This document shows positions 9,996-19,699 of a stretch of 64,000 nucleotides of DNA, in pieces. The stretch spans positions 1,612,001 through 1,676,000 of the forward strand of contig NZ_CP114606.1 in the NCBI RefSeq assembly GCF_033558715.1, given 5' to 3'. The notes under the pieces are model-generated. The model was not told the DNA's origin. It searched no databases and saw nothing but the letters and a program-made list of their open reading frames with translations. Position numbers and translations under genes: made by a program. Positions within the stretch are counted from its first letter, which is position 1, and each line of letters starts with the position of its first letter. The DNA comes from Acinetobacter sp. YWS30-1. Its GTDB lineage: Bacteria > Pseudomonadota > Gammaproteobacteria > Pseudomonadales > Moraxellaceae.

Positions 9996-10316
9996 ATGAA
10001 AACCGATCTTGAAATTGCCGCGATGCGGGATTCAGCTCAACAGGTTGTCGGTATTTTAAAGTTAATGGCCAATACGGACCGACTGCTCATTTTATGTCAT
10101 CTCTCCCAAAATGAACTGAATGTCTCTCAAATTGAAGAGATTACCGACATCAGACAGCCAACCCTGTCTCAGCAGCTCATGATTTTGCGTAAAAGCGATG
10201 CGGTAAATACCCGTCGAGACGGTAAACAGATCTATTATTCGATCAAAGACCAGAACCTGGTAGAAATGTTAAAAAAGCTTTATCAAATCTACTGTGTAAA
10301 TCAAGCAGTCGCTTAA
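9996..10316 (+). CDS. ArsR-family regulator, BigR/SqrR-like persulfide sensor type
   Basis: A 106-aa winged-helix repressor. The recognition helix region is ITDIRQPTLSQQLMILRKSDAV (about residues 49-70), followed by the wing TRRDGKQIYYSI. It has only two cysteines, Cys34 and Cys100, 66 residues apart. That is the same spacing as the redox pair of BigR (C42/C108) and SqrR (C41/C107), which form a tetrasulfide bridge when sensing reactive sulfur. No metal-site Cys pair of ArsR/SmtB type is present. Position between cysK and a SulP permease agrees. Sulfur sensing is inferred; regulated genes are not proven. Confidence 0.85.
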   Translation: MKTDLEIAAMRDSAQQVVGILKLMANTDRLLILCHLSQNELNVSQIEEITDIRQPTLSQQLMILRKSDAVNTRRDGKQIYYSIKDQNLVEMLKKLYQIYCVNQAVA

Positions 10317-10522
10317 AGCTGCAATTTACCTCATTCGTCCTGTTTTATTTTAAAGCGATCTGCCTGATTTAAATTTTCTTTACTGAGAGTTTTAAGTCTT
10401 TTGCCTTGATCCTTTGTCCCCTCATTCATTTTTTAAAATGTGAATGATCACCTATTTATATCCTAAGACTTCTTAGCAGAATTTGTGCATAATATATCTA
10501 TATTTGTGATTTAGACCTGTAT

Positions 10523-12271
10523 ATGCCAAATTTTAAGTCTAGACTGCTCAATAGACTCCCTGCCTGGTCATGGTTAAGTCAGTACAGCCCAGTGAAATTA
10601 AAATCAGATGTACTGGCTGCCCTGATTGTCGTCGCGATGCTGGTACCCCAAGGGATGGCCTATGCCATGCTGGCAGGTTTGCCACCGATTATGGGACTCT
10701 ATGCCAGTATTCTACCAATGATCATTTATGCCTTATTGGGCGGCAGTACGACCTTATCGATTGGACCAGTAGCCATCATTTCCATGATGACCTTTGCCAC
10801 ACTGAATCCATTATTTGAAGTGGGTTCTCCGGTCTATATTGAAGCGGCAACTTTATTGGCATTGATGGTCGGCATTATTTCCCTGCTTTTAGGTGTATTC
10901 CGTTTCGGCTTTTTAATTCAGCTGATCAGCCATCCGGTCATTCAAAGTTTTATTATTGCTTCGGCTCTATTGATTGCTTTTGGTCAGTTCAAGTTTCTGG
11001 TGGATTTACCTTTAAAAGCCAATAATATTCCCGAGCTGGTGAAAAGCCTGATTGAATATTTACCACTTTTGCATCTCCCGAGTCTGATCTTTGGCCTGCT
11101 TTCTATCTGTTTACTGGTTTATCTGCCGAAACTATTAAAATCTCAAGCAGTACAAAGCCGGATCGGTTCGACTGATTTTCTGGTTCGAGCAGTTCCACTG
11201 ATTCTGGTTTTTCTCGGTATTGCAGCCGTTCTGTTTTTAGACTTAAAAGTTCAGGGCATTAAAACGGTCGGTGAAATTCCTTCTGGCTTTCCGCCCTTGT
11301 CTTTCCCACACTGGAACTGGGAGCTGGTGATGACCTTATTACCGGGTGCCAGCATGATTGCCATGATCAGTTTTGTGGAATCTCTCTCTATTGCTCAGGC
11401 AACAGCGCTACAGCAGCGTAGCAATTTAAATAGCAACCAAGAACTGATTGCGCTCGGTGTAGCCAATATCAGTGCCGGAATCAGTTCCGCCTTTCCTGTA
11501 ACCGGTAGTCTGTCACGTACTGTGGTGAATGCTGACGCTGGCGCCAAAACACCTTTGGCTGGCGTATTGTCTTCTTTATTGATTGTCGTGGTTAGTCTGT
11601 TTTTTACCAGCTTCTTTGAGGATCTGCCGCTGACCATTCTGGCTGCAACCATTATTGTGTCTATCTGGAAACTGGTCAATTTCCAGCCTTTCGTCGATGC
11701 CTGGCGTTATTCCAAAGCTGATGGCATTGCCATGTGGATTACTTTTTTTGGTGTGGTATTACTGGATATTACTACCGGTCTAATCGTCGGGATTATTTCG
11801 ACCTTTATTCTTATGCTATGGCGCATCAGCCGCCCTCATATTGCAGTCGTGGGTCTGGTGGAAGGCACCCAGCATTTCCGGAATATCCAGCGTCATCAGG
11901 TGATGACTTCTGATCGGGTTCTATCTCTGCGTATTGATGAAAACCTAAGTTTTTTAAATGCGCATACTCTTAAAGGTTATCTGATTAATCAGTTAAGTTT
12001 AAATGACAAGTTAGAGCATGTGATTTTGAACTGCTCTAGTATTAGTGCGATTGACTTGAGTGCTTTGGAAACGCTGGAAGAGCTCAATGCTGAATTATCC
12101 AAACTAAATATTCGCCTGCACTTTGCAGAAGTGAAAGGCCCGGTATTCGACCGCTTGCAAGCCTCCAAACTCATGACACATTTGAGTGGACGGATTTATC
12201 TAACCCATTTTCAGGCAATTCAGGATCTGGCTCCGGAAATCTTCGAGAAGCCTCAACATTATATGATTTAA
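10523..12271 (+). CDS. SulP family anion permease with STAS domain
   Basis: A 582-aa inner-membrane SLC26/SulP transporter. About 11-12 hydrophobic segments fill residues 30-430. Family signatures include VPQGMAYAMLAGLPPIMGLYAS at about residues 42-63 and the GSLSRTVVNADAGAKTPLAG segment at about 325-345. A cytosolic STAS domain covers roughly residues 455-570, with LNCSSISAIDLSALETL as its conserved loop. Members carry sulfate, bicarbonate or dicarboxylates. The neighbouring cysK and BigR-like gene make sulfate or related sulfur anions a reasonable guess, but substrate cannot be read from the sequence. Confidence 0.9.
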   Translation: MPNFKSRLLNRLPAWSWLSQYSPVKLKSDVLAALIVVAMLVPQGMAYAMLAGLPPIMGLYASILPMIIYALLGGSTTLSIGPVAIISMMTFATLNPLFEVGSPVYIEAATLLALMVGIISLLLGVFRFGFLIQLISHPVIQSFIIASALLIAFGQFKFLVDLPLKANNIPELVKSLIEYLPLLHLPSLIFGLLSICLLVYLPKLLKSQAVQSRIGSTDFLVRAVPLILVFLGIAAVLFLDLKVQGIKTVGEIPSGFPPLSFPHWNWELVMTLLPGASMIAMISFVESLSIAQATALQQRSNLNSNQELIALGVANISAGISSAFPVTGSLSRTVVNADAGAKTPLAGVLSSLLIVVVSLFFTSFFEDLPLTILAATIIVSIWKLVNFQPFVDAWRYSKADGIAMWITFFGVVLLDITTGLIVGIISTFILMLWRISRPHIAVVGLVEGTQHFRNIQRHQVMTSDRVLSLRIDENLSFLNAHTLKGYLINQLSLNDKLEHVILNCSSISAIDLSALETLEELNAELSKLNIRLHFAEVKGPVFDRLQASKLMTHLSGRIYLTHFQAIQDLAPEIFEKPQHYMI

Positions 12272-12280
12272 GATTTTTTA

Positions 12281-12316
12281 ATTCCTTGCATGATAGACAT
12301 GCTGTCATGCAAAGAA
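12281..12316. repeat. long imperfect inverted repeat after sulP
   Basis: The 16-nt arms ATTCCTTGCATGATAG and CTGTCATGCAAAGAAT pair except for one mismatch and one G-U pair, around a 4-nt loop. No U-run follows on either strand, so it is not a standard intrinsic terminator, although its place 10 bp after the sulP stop suggests transcript end protection or a mobile repeat remnant. Confidence 0.5.
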
Positions 12317-12584
12317 TTGAACTGAAACATAACTGGAAATGATTGATTTAAATTCTATATTCATTTAAAAAATAAAGATTAAAAACCAATCAGTAAATCT
12401 GGCTATTTCTAAGAATTTTGTATGGAAATAATACGATCAAGATAAAAAATCATCTTAATTATTTATTAATTTTCAGTCACTTAAATATTATCTAAAAATA
12501 TATTTTAAGCGATCCTTAATTTAAGTATAAAATAACGCAAATTTTTTTCGCATTTAGCCCTCGTAATTTTCACAAGGCAACCTT
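12317..12584 (+). other. AT-rich region upstream of sstT
   Basis: No reading frame or recognised RNA motif. The sequence is strongly AT-rich, with AAGGCAACCTT just before the sstT start as the likely ribosome-binding site. The sstT promoter must lie here, but no single hexamer pair stands out. Confidence 0.35.
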
Positions 12585-13781
12585 ATGTTTTCTGCCCTAT
12601 CGCGTCTGAGTTTAGTCTCCCGAATCATCATCGCCATTATTCTAGGCGTTGGTGTGGCTCTGTTATTTCCTGAAGCTGCACCTTCCTTAAGCCTGTTGGG
12701 TGATCTGTTTATTAAGGCACTAAAATCCGTCGCGCCAGTTCTGGTTTTCATTCTGGTTCTTGCATCAATTGCAAATTTCCAGGTTGGCCAGACCAATTCA
12801 ACGATAAGACCTATTATGCTGATGTATGCTGTCGGCATGTTCCTGGCAGCATTAAGCGCTGTGATCGCCAGTATTTTATTTCCAAGCACATTGTTCCTGG
12901 ATATTGCAGCGCAAGGTGATTTACAGCCGCCAGGCAGCCTAGGTGAAATTCTCAAAAATCTGGTGCTGAGCTTTGTAGCGAACCCGGTGGTTGCCATTGC
13001 TGAAGCGAATTTTATTGGAATTCTGGCATGGTCAATTGCGTTAGGAATTGCCTTCCGTCATGCATCACACACAACTAAAACCTGTTTAAATGACGCTGCC
13101 AATGCCATCAATTATGTAATTCGTCTGGTGATCAGCTTTGCGCCAGTGGGTATTTTTGGTCTGGTTGCCGTGACTTTTGCTGAAGCGGGCCTAGATACCT
13201 TGACCAGCTATGCGCATTTATTAGCTGTTCTGCTGGGTACCATGGTATTTGTAGCCTTGGTGATTAACCCGTTAATGGTCGGTTTCATTACCCGTCGTAA
13301 TCCGTATCCACTGGTCTTTACCTGCTTACGTGAAAGTGGCATTACTGCGTTCTTTACCCGCAGTTCTGCTGCCAATATTCCAGTAAACCTGGACTTGGCA
13401 AAACGCTTAGGTGTGAAAGAGACTACTTCAAGCGTAGCGATTCCTTTAGGTGCAGCAATTAACATGGCCGGCGCATCAGTGACGATTACCGTGTTGTCTT
13501 TAGCTGCAGTAAATACTTTAGGTGTTAATGTTGACTTCACTACTATGCTAATTCTTTCTATCGTAGCGACTGTGTCTGCGTGTGGTGCTTCAGGTGTGGC
13601 TGGTGGTTCACTATTGCTAATTCCCGTGGCTTGTGGCCTGTTCGGGATTTCTTCAGATATCGCAATGCAAGTGGTGGCAATTGGTATGGTGATCAGTGTA
13701 TTGCAGGACTCTACCGAGACTGCACTCAACTCATCTACCGATGTTTTATTTACAACAGCAGTAGACCGCGCTACAGATTGA
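12585..13781 (+). CDS. sstT: serine/threonine:Na+ symporter SstT
   Basis: A 398-aa DAACS-family (glutamate transporter fold) symporter importing serine and threonine with sodium. Close agreement with remembered E. coli SstT is seen throughout: [21 protein letters not shown] near residue 45, [19 protein letters not shown] (substrate hairpin HP1, about 260-280), [17 protein letters not shown], and the HP2 segment [20 protein letters not shown] near 330-350, ending [16 protein letters not shown]. Length equals the family's. It is followed at 43 bp by a YoaK-type gene in the same direction. Confidence 0.94.
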   Translation: MFSALSRLSLVSRIIIAIILGVGVALLFPEAAPSLSLLGDLFIKALKSVAPVLVFILVLASIANFQVGQTNSTIRPIMLMYAVGMFLAALSAVIASILFPSTLFLDIAAQGDLQPPGSLGEILKNLVLSFVANPVVAIAEANFIGILAWSIALGIAFRHASHTTKTCLNDAANAINYVIRLVISFAPVGIFGLVAVTFAEAGLDTLTSYAHLLAVLLGTMVFVALVINPLMVGFITRRNPYPLVFTCLRESGITAFFTRSSAANIPVNLDLAKRLGVKETTSSVAIPLGAAINMAGASVTITVLSLAAVNTLGVNVDFTTMLILSIVATVSACGASGVAGGSLLLIPVACGLFGISSDIAMQVVAIGMVISVLQDSTETALNSSTDVLFTTAVDRATD

Positions 13782-13823
13782 TTTTATATTGAAGAATCAA
13801 GATGTTTTTCTAATGATATTGCC

Positions 13824-14498
13824 ATGCCATTACAGCGTTTACCATCGTGGGTTCAATTGGGTGCATTCTTCCTTGCGGTAAATGCCGGAATGATTAATGT
13901 ATTAGGACTGGTGACCGTGTTGCATCAGTCCGTTTCACATATGACCGGTAACGTCAGTATGCTGGCGATGGCGCTGCTGGACTGGCAACCACGCCAGATT
14001 TTGTATCTGATTCTGGTTACGCTCTGTTATGTGATTGGCTCGATGTATAGCGGGCTGATTTTAGGAAATAGTCACTTTCGCTTGGGACGCCTGTATGGTT
14101 ATCCTTTAAGCCTGGTGGCTTTTTTTATATTCATTTGCTGGCTGTTATTGCCCTATTTCCCGCGTTATGCCTTGTTATGGGCCTGTGTCGCGATGGGTGT
14201 ACAAAATGCCATGGTCAGCCACTATAAAGGTGCGATTATCCGGACCACCCATTTGTCTGGTGTACTGACCGATTTAGGTCTGGCTATGGGCTATCGCCTG
14301 CGTGGTCTGGTAGTAGAATCTCGTAAAGTGATCCTGCATATGCTGATTCTGGCCGGCTTTTTGGTGGGTGGCATACTTGCCAGCTGGATTTATCCTTATT
14401 TAAAATTAAATGCATTCCTGGTCCCTACAGTGTTAAGCCTGCTGCTTAGCCTGACCTATTGGGTGATCTATTTACGTTATCGACATCAACACGACTAA
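13824..14498 (+). CDS. YoaK family (DUF1275) membrane protein
   Basis: A 224-aa integral membrane protein with six predicted hydrophobic segments. DUF1275 traits are the N-terminal NAGMINVLGLVTVLHQSVSHMTGNVSMLA, and the mid-protein AMGVQNAMVSHYKGAIIRTTHLSGVLTDLG. The function of the family is unknown. It lies between sstT and a DUF2058 gene, all rightward with gaps of 43 and 15 bp, so one transcript is likely. Nothing unusual was noticed. Confidence 0.88.
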   Translation: MPLQRLPSWVQLGAFFLAVNAGMINVLGLVTVLHQSVSHMTGNVSMLAMALLDWQPRQILYLILVTLCYVIGSMYSGLILGNSHFRLGRLYGYPLSLVAFFIFICWLLLPYFPRYALLWACVAMGVQNAMVSHYKGAIIRTTHLSGVLTDLGLAMGYRLRGLVVESRKVILHMLILAGFLVGGILASWIYPYLKLNAFLVPTVLSLLLSLTYWVIYLRYRHQHD

Positions 14499-14513
14499 TT
14501 TCTGGAAACTCTC

Positions 14514-15050
14514 ATGGTTAAAAATGCATTACAGGCACAATTGTTAAAGGCAGGCCTGGTCGATAATAAAAAAGCCAAAAAACTGTCTAAACAGGCTGTA
14601 CATGAAAAGCGCACAGGCGACAGTAAAGAAGCCGAAATCAAGGCCAAGATTGAACAGGACAAACAGGAAAAGCTGGCTAAAGACCAAGCCATTGAACAAG
14701 CGAAAAAAGCCCAGTTGCAGGAAAAAGAACTCAAAGCTGCCATCATGCAGATGATTAATCAGCATAAAATCCGCGATACGGATGGCGAAATTAGTTATCA
14801 GTTTATTGATGACAGCAAGATCAAGAAAGTTTATATCAACCAGCAGATTTATAATGCACTGGTCGCTGGCAGTCTGGTGATTGCACGTGAAAATGAGAGT
14901 TATGCCTTCCTGCCTAAAGCTCTGGCGGATCGCATCAATTCGAAAATGGAAGGCTTTATCATTGTGAATAATTCAGAGAAAAATGAAGAAACCACTGATG
15001 AAGAAGACCCATATGCAGCTTATGTGATTCCTGATGATTTAATGTGGTAA
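14514..15050 (+). CDS. DUF2058 family protein (YaiL-like)
   Basis: A 178-aa soluble protein. The first 80 residues are a highly charged Lys/Gln/Glu-rich helix, probably coiled coil, beginning KNALQAQLLKAGLVDNKKAKK. The C-terminal part has NQHKIRDTDGEISYQFIDDSKIKKVYIN and the AFLPKALADRI segment typical of DUF2058. E. coli YaiL is listed as a nucleoprotein/polynucleotide-associated protein; real function is unknown. It ends the sstT-yoaK-DUF2058 run and is followed by a strong terminator. Confidence 0.88.
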   Translation: MVKNALQAQLLKAGLVDNKKAKKLSKQAVHEKRTGDSKEAEIKAKIEQDKQEKLAKDQAIEQAKKAQLQEKELKAAIMQMINQHKIRDTDGEISYQFIDDSKIKKVYINQQIYNALVAGSLVIARENESYAFLPKALADRINSKMEGFIIVNNSEKNEETTDEEDPYAAYVIPDDLMW

Positions 15051-15080
15051 ACACATTTTCCTTAAAAGGAAAGCATAAAT

Positions 15081-15108
15081 AAAAAACCGGCATATTTGCC
15101 GGTTTTTT
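15081..15108 (+). terminator. intrinsic terminator after the DUF2058 gene
   Basis: Arms AAAAAACCGGC and GCCGGTTTTTT around ATATTT form an 11-bp stem with a U-run, 30 bp after the stop codon. Confidence 0.88.
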
Positions 15109-15245
15109 TAATCTGTTTCATTAAGTCTATGTCAGCTTGCCTTTTACATACTCTTGTTTTAATAGATAGCAAATTTCACTCAATTTAAATCTTATTTGGA
15201 AACTTCAGATTTCATATAAAGAGCCTTAAATGAAAGCGCTAATAA

Positions 15246-15575
15246 CTAAAATTTAGTCTGTAAATATGCAATAAATCCCTCAATTTTCTTAATCACGTAT
15301 AAGCAGATATGCAAAGGACTCACGTTATTTTGTTGAGCTTTTTCTACTCTATACTTTGCTCTTTCTAAGAGTGCTATTACATAATGTATAGAGCTTTTAA
15401 GAATTTTTTTCGGATCTTTTTTTGAATACAAGTAACAATCAATTTTTTCAAAAGATTCATCATTAACCACTATCTCCAATATAGTGTTATTGATCTCATG
15501 ACTTATTGATTGCTCAATATGTTCCAGTTCATAGGAATGTAGAGCTGGTGCTATAACTATTTGAAGATTTTTCAT
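15246..15575 (-). CDS. hypothetical protein, 109 aa
   Basis: Not recognised. A soluble, Ile/Lys/Glu-rich protein with no signal peptide or transmembrane segment. It has a possible alpha-helical C-terminal half (SIHYVIALLERAKYRVEKAQ) and two cysteines in the second half. The coding sequence is richer in A and T than its neighbours, and no operon partner lies on its strand, which may indicate later acquisition. The length, a single clean start at 15575 and a lack of any competing frame support a real gene, but this is weaker than for conserved neighbours. Confidence 0.5.
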   Translation of the reverse strand: MKNLQIVIAPALHSYELEHIEQSISHEINNTILEIVVNDESFEKIDCYLYSKKDPKKILKSSIHYVIALLERAKYRVEKAQQNNVSPLHICLYVIKKIEGFIAYLQTKF

Positions 15576-15960
15576 TTTTAATGATTAAGATTATATGATT
15601 TTAATCCTAGCACTATCGTAAGTATATAAAATGTAAAATAAACATTAAGTTATGTCGAATTAACATAATTAAACGCTATATTAAATTCTTTAATTCACTT
15701 TGACATTTTTAATTTTTTAAAGTTAGAAAAAATACAAGCTAGGCTGTTCTATCAATTTTTCACGTTTCCTAGCCATTAACCAATCAATTTCCATTGATCT
15801 ATTTAATCTGAATTAACCTGAAGGAAAAAATAAATGCCTGAATAGTGATTAAGTTCGCATCCTCTAAGAAAGATATGTTTTAAAAGGTTATCCAAGATTA
15901 AAAAATTGCGTTTAAACCTATAAACTCTAACAAATTTTTTGAGTTAAAGAGAAAGATCAG
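15576..15960. other. AT-rich intergenic region upstream of the MscS-type gene
   Basis: 385 bp, very AT-rich, without a supported gene. It must hold the promoters of the leftward hypothetical gene and the rightward channel gene, but I cannot single them out. No terminator, tRNA or riboswitch is seen. Confidence 0.4.
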
Positions 15961-17220
15961 TTGGAACAGTTTAATTTTATTCAGAATATTCGAGATTGGG
16001 CCGATCAGTACCCTTGGCTGGAAATGTTATCTTCACTGAGTATTGTGATTTTACTGGCCATCCTTGCCAATGTGTTTGCCAAACAGATTGTCGTACGTGG
16101 CATCCGTCAACTGATTTCCAAAATGCCCTTTGCCAATAATCAGATTTTTGCTGAACATAGCGTGATACGCCGGATTTCCAATATTGTTCCAGCAGTCGTG
16201 ATCATGAACGGGATTACCACAGTTCCACATTTATCCGACAAGGTACAAACTTTTGTACAAATGGGTGCTCAGGCATTTATTTTCCTGACCATTGCTCTGG
16301 CGCTCGGTGAATTACTGAATATCTTTAACCTGATTTATCAGCGCAATCCCAAGTCACGCAACAAGCCGATTAAAGGTTATTTACAGCTGGTTAAGCTGAT
16401 CATCTTCATTGTTTGTGGCTTGATGATTTTAGGCACTTTCCTGAAAAAAGATGTATTCACCTTGCTCGCTGGCTTTGGTGCGATGGCCGCTGTCCTGATG
16501 CTGGTCTTTCAAAATACGATTCTGTCACTGGTCGCTTCGGTTCAGATTTCATCTTATGACATGGTACGTATTGGTGACTGGATTGAAATGCCGACCCTGA
16601 ATGCCGATGGTGATGTCATTGATATGTCATTACATACCGTGACTGTGCAGAACTTTGACAAAACTGTGACCACGATTCCGACCAATAAACTGGTGACTGA
16701 TACCTTCAAAAACTGGCGCGGCATGCAGGAGGCGGGTGCACGCCGGATCAAACGTTCAATTCATATTGATCAAACCAGCGTGCATTTTATGACGGCTGAA
16801 GAACAGAACAAACTGAAAAATTTCATCCTGCTGGATCAATATCTGAATACCAAATCAGAAGAACTAGAGAAGTTTAACCAGCAGCTCCAGCATCATTCAC
16901 AATACAACCAGCGCCGTCTGACCAATTTAGGGACATTCCGTGCTTATCTGGAATTTTATCTACAACAGCATCCTGGCATTGCCAAAGATTTCTCATTGAT
17001 GGTGCGTCAGTTACAACCGACCAGCGAAGGTTTGCCACTGGAAATTTATGCTTTCACCAATACGACGGTTTGGGCAGAGTATGAAAATATCCAGTCAGAT
17101 ATCATGGACCATATTCTGGCGATTATTCCAGAATTTGGATTGAAGGTGTATCAGGCGCCTTCTGGGAGTGATTTTAAGGAATCTTTTAACGCGAGTTCTT
17201 CATCTCCGATTATTACTTAA
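15961..17220 (+). CDS. mechanosensitive ion channel, YbdG (MscM) type
   Basis: A 419-aa MscS-superfamily channel of the inner membrane that opens under hypo-osmotic tension. It follows E. coli YbdG closely along its length: several N-terminal helices, the pore helix and beta domain GFGAMAAVLMLVFQNTILSL, the DWIEMPTLNADGDVIDMSLHTVTVQN block, FKNWRGM, RRIKRSI, NLGTFRAYL and MVRQLQPTSEGLPLEIYAFTNT. The start is TTG at 15961, after a GAGAAAG ribosome-binding site; no ATG is available near the N-terminus before residue 20. Monocistronic, with its own terminator. Confidence 0.9.
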   Translation: MEQFNFIQNIRDWADQYPWLEMLSSLSIVILLAILANVFAKQIVVRGIRQLISKMPFANNQIFAEHSVIRRISNIVPAVVIMNGITTVPHLSDKVQTFVQMGAQAFIFLTIALALGELLNIFNLIYQRNPKSRNKPIKGYLQLVKLIIFIVCGLMILGTFLKKDVFTLLAGFGAMAAVLMLVFQNTILSLVASVQISSYDMVRIGDWIEMPTLNADGDVIDMSLHTVTVQNFDKTVTTIPTNKLVTDTFKNWRGMQEAGARRIKRSIHIDQTSVHFMTAEEQNKLKNFILLDQYLNTKSEELEKFNQQLQHHSQYNQRRLTNLGTFRAYLEFYLQQHPGIAKDFSLMVRQLQPTSEGLPLEIYAFTNTTVWAEYENIQSDIMDHILAIIPEFGLKVYQAPSGSDFKESFNASSSSPIIT

Positions 17221-17236
17221 ACTAACCTCTCAACTT

Positions 17237-17270
17237 AAGCCTGAAATAATCTCTTATTTCGGGCTTTTTT
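17237..17270 (+). terminator. intrinsic terminator of the ybdG-like gene
   Basis: Arms AAGCCTGAAATAA and TTATTTCGGGCTT (one G-U pair) around TCTC, followed by a U-run; 16 bp after the stop. Confidence 0.85.
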
Positions 17271-17466
17271 ATTCAGTATTTAAAGCGAATTCAGGCTCTT
17301 ATTTTTAGTCTTTACTTTAGCTGGCATAAATCTGGCATGAGTTTCTGCTATGCAACCTAAAGTTTGATTTAGTTAAACATTTGTGGCAATTTCACTCAAA
17401 TTCAGGCTTCAAAAAGCAGAATCCTTTATAATCTTCGCAAAGAAAATACATGATAAGAGTACGTGA

Positions 17467-19323
17467 ATGTTTCGATGGCTTGAACGGCTGGTAGATCCCT
17501 ATCCCACCAAAAACCTGAATCAACCTTTACCCACCAGGTTTTTCCCCTTTGTCTGGCAGGCAGCCTATGGGGTACGCCGTTATTTGCTGATTCTAGTATT
17601 GTGTACCGCAGGTGCAGCCAGTTTTGAGGCCTTACTGTATTCGAAAATTGGCGATCTGGTGAACTGGTTGAGTCAAAGTCAGCCAGAGACTTTTTTAGAT
17701 CAACATGCCAGCAATCTGACCTTATTGAGTATTATCTTGCTTGCCAATATCCTGTTTGCCAGTGCCCAGTCCCTGATCAAGCATCAGATTTTATACAGTA
17801 ATTTCCCAATGCGTCTGCGTTGGCGTTTCCATAACTTATTGCTCAAACAAAGCCTAGACTTCTTCCATAATGACTTCGCCGGACGCTTATCGGCCAAAGT
17901 CATGCAAACGGCGCTGGCGATCCGGGAATTCTGGGTCATTTTAGGAGATATGCTGGCCTATGTGCTGATTTATTTCGTCACGATTAATATTGTTTTGGGT
18001 GCCATTTCCCCCTTACTCATCCTGCCGCTTATGGTCTGGCTATTACTGTTTATCTGTGCTGCCTGCTATTTCATTCCAAGATTAAGCAAGATTTCGTCCT
18101 TACAAGCGGATGCACGTGCAGTCATGACCGGACGTGTGACTGATGCCTATACCAATATTCAGACCGTAAAACTGTTTGCGCATGCAGGTCGTGAAAGCCA
18201 GTATGCCAAATCCTCCATGCAGGAATTTATGGTTACGGTATATAAACAGATGCGGCTGGGCGCTCAATACGAAATCAGCATTCTGATGCTGAGCGTTGTG
18301 CTGTATGCAGGTGTGCTGGGAACTGCGATCTGGCTCTGGATGCAAGGTCAGGCGCAGCTCGGGATTATTGCAGCCACTACAGCAATGGTATTAAAGCTGA
18401 ATAGTATTGCTGAGTTTATGATGTGGCAGACCTCTGCCCTGTTTGAAAATGTCGGTACCATTCAAGATGGGATGAAAACTCTGGGCCGTCGGATCAATAT
18501 TCAAGACAAAGAAGATGCGAAAGAACTGGAGCTAAAACACGGTGAGATTAAATTCGATAATGTCACTTTTGCCTATAATGAAAAACCGGTCATTGACCAG
18601 TTTAATCTGACCATTCGCCCAGGTGAAAAAATCGGGATCGTGGGGCGTTCTGGAGCTGGTAAATCGACCCTGATTCAATTGCTATTGCATTTCTATCATC
18701 TGAATCAGGGCCGTATTCTGATTGATGGCCAGGATATTGCCGATGTCACTCAGGACAGCCTGCGTAAAAATATTGCGCTGGTCACTCAGGATACGTCTTT
18801 ACTGCATCGTACTGTAGCTGAAAATATCAAATACGGTCGTCCGGATGCAACTGATGAAGAGATGTTTGAAGCTGTACGCAAGGCTAAAGCAGAAGAATTT
18901 ATTCCGAATTTGACTGATTTGCGTGGCCGTAGAGGCTATGACGCCTATGTAGGTGAACGTGGCGTGAAGCTTTCTGGTGGACAGCGCCAACGTATTGCCA
19001 TTTCCCGGGTATTCCTGAAAGATGCACCGATTCTAATTCTGGATGAAGCCACAAGTGCTCTGGATTCTGAAGTTGAAGCGGCTATTCAGAATAGTCTGGA
19101 TGATTTGATGCAAGGTAAAACGGTTATTGCCATTGCGCATCGTCTTTCTACCATTGCGCAAATGGACCGTCTGATTGTGATGGATCAAGGGAAAATCGCT
19201 GAGCAAGGTACGCATGATGAACTGGTTGCCTTAAACGGGATTTATGCGCAGTTATGGCAACGTCAAACAGGCGGTTTCTTGGTACAGCAACATACTAAAA
19301 CTGACAACTTGCATGAAGCATAA
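17467..19323 (+). CDS. ABC transporter, fused permease and ATPase (half-transporter)
   Basis: A 618-aa exporter-type half-transporter that should work as a homodimer in the inner membrane. An N-terminal six-helix domain covers about residues 35-330. The nucleotide-binding domain (about 360-600) has Walker A GRSGAGKST, the Q-loop VTQDTSLL, signature LSGGQRQR, Walker B ILILDEATSALD and H-loop AHRLSTIA. The type resembles MsbA/Atm1-like and multidrug exporters; substrate is unknown. No partner genes lie next to it, and a long hairpin terminator follows. Confidence 0.9.
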   Translation: MFRWLERLVDPYPTKNLNQPLPTRFFPFVWQAAYGVRRYLLILVLCTAGAASFEALLYSKIGDLVNWLSQSQPETFLDQHASNLTLLSIILLANILFASAQSLIKHQILYSNFPMRLRWRFHNLLLKQSLDFFHNDFAGRLSAKVMQTALAIREFWVILGDMLAYVLIYFVTINIVLGAISPLLILPLMVWLLLFICAACYFIPRLSKISSLQADARAVMTGRVTDAYTNIQTVKLFAHAGRESQYAKSSMQEFMVTVYKQMRLGAQYEISILMLSVVLYAGVLGTAIWLWMQGQAQLGIIAATTAMVLKLNSIAEFMMWQTSALFENVGTIQDGMKTLGRRINIQDKEDAKELELKHGEIKFDNVTFAYNEKPVIDQFNLTIRPGEKIGIVGRSGAGKSTLIQLLLHFYHLNQGRILIDGQDIADVTQDSLRKNIALVTQDTSLLHRTVAENIKYGRPDATDEEMFEAVRKAKAEEFIPNLTDLRGRRGYDAYVGERGVKLSGGQRQRIAISRVFLKDAPILILDEATSALDSEVEAAIQNSLDDLMQGKTVIAIAHRLSTIAQMDRLIVMDQGKIAEQGTHDELVALNGIYAQLWQRQTGGFLVQQHTKTDNLHEA

Positions 19324-19359
19324 TTGCTCTCTATCCAGTAGTAGCTGACATCTACAACA

Positions 19360-19416
19360 GAAACCGAAGCATTCTATTTGAGTCACTTGAATAGTAATGC
19401 TTTGGTTTCCTTTTAT
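19360..19416 (+). terminator. long hairpin terminator after the ABC transporter
   Basis: The arms GAAACCGAAGCAT and ATGCTTTGGTTTC pair with one mismatch, and an inner CTATT/AATAG pair extends the stem, followed by a T-rich stretch. It starts 37 bp after the stop. Confidence 0.7.
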
Positions 19417-19699
19417 GGGAATATCATCTACTCCAAGAGTATTTTTTTATTCTAGATTTTTCGAAAAACAGCTCTATTCTGAACTAGAAGAAATCTGTAG
19501 CCTTAAAATTAAATCCCTAAAACATCTCTGGTTTACATTGATTTCCAACTTTAAATTAGGCTACTCTGCTTGAAGTTGATTGAAATCTTATTGTGGAAAT
19601 TGCCGCAGCTTTGTCCAACAATTTTTATCAAGAAAATGGCTTTTTCATGCCAATATGAAGTGAAAATAAAAAAATTTGAATGAGTGCAACGGATCGCGC

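Noticed and set aside
13208..13729. A 173-aa open frame antisense to sstT
   Set aside because: It lies fully within a strongly conserved gene on the other strand, has no ribosome-binding site and a low-complexity Thr/Ile/Ala-rich composition expected of a shadow frame.
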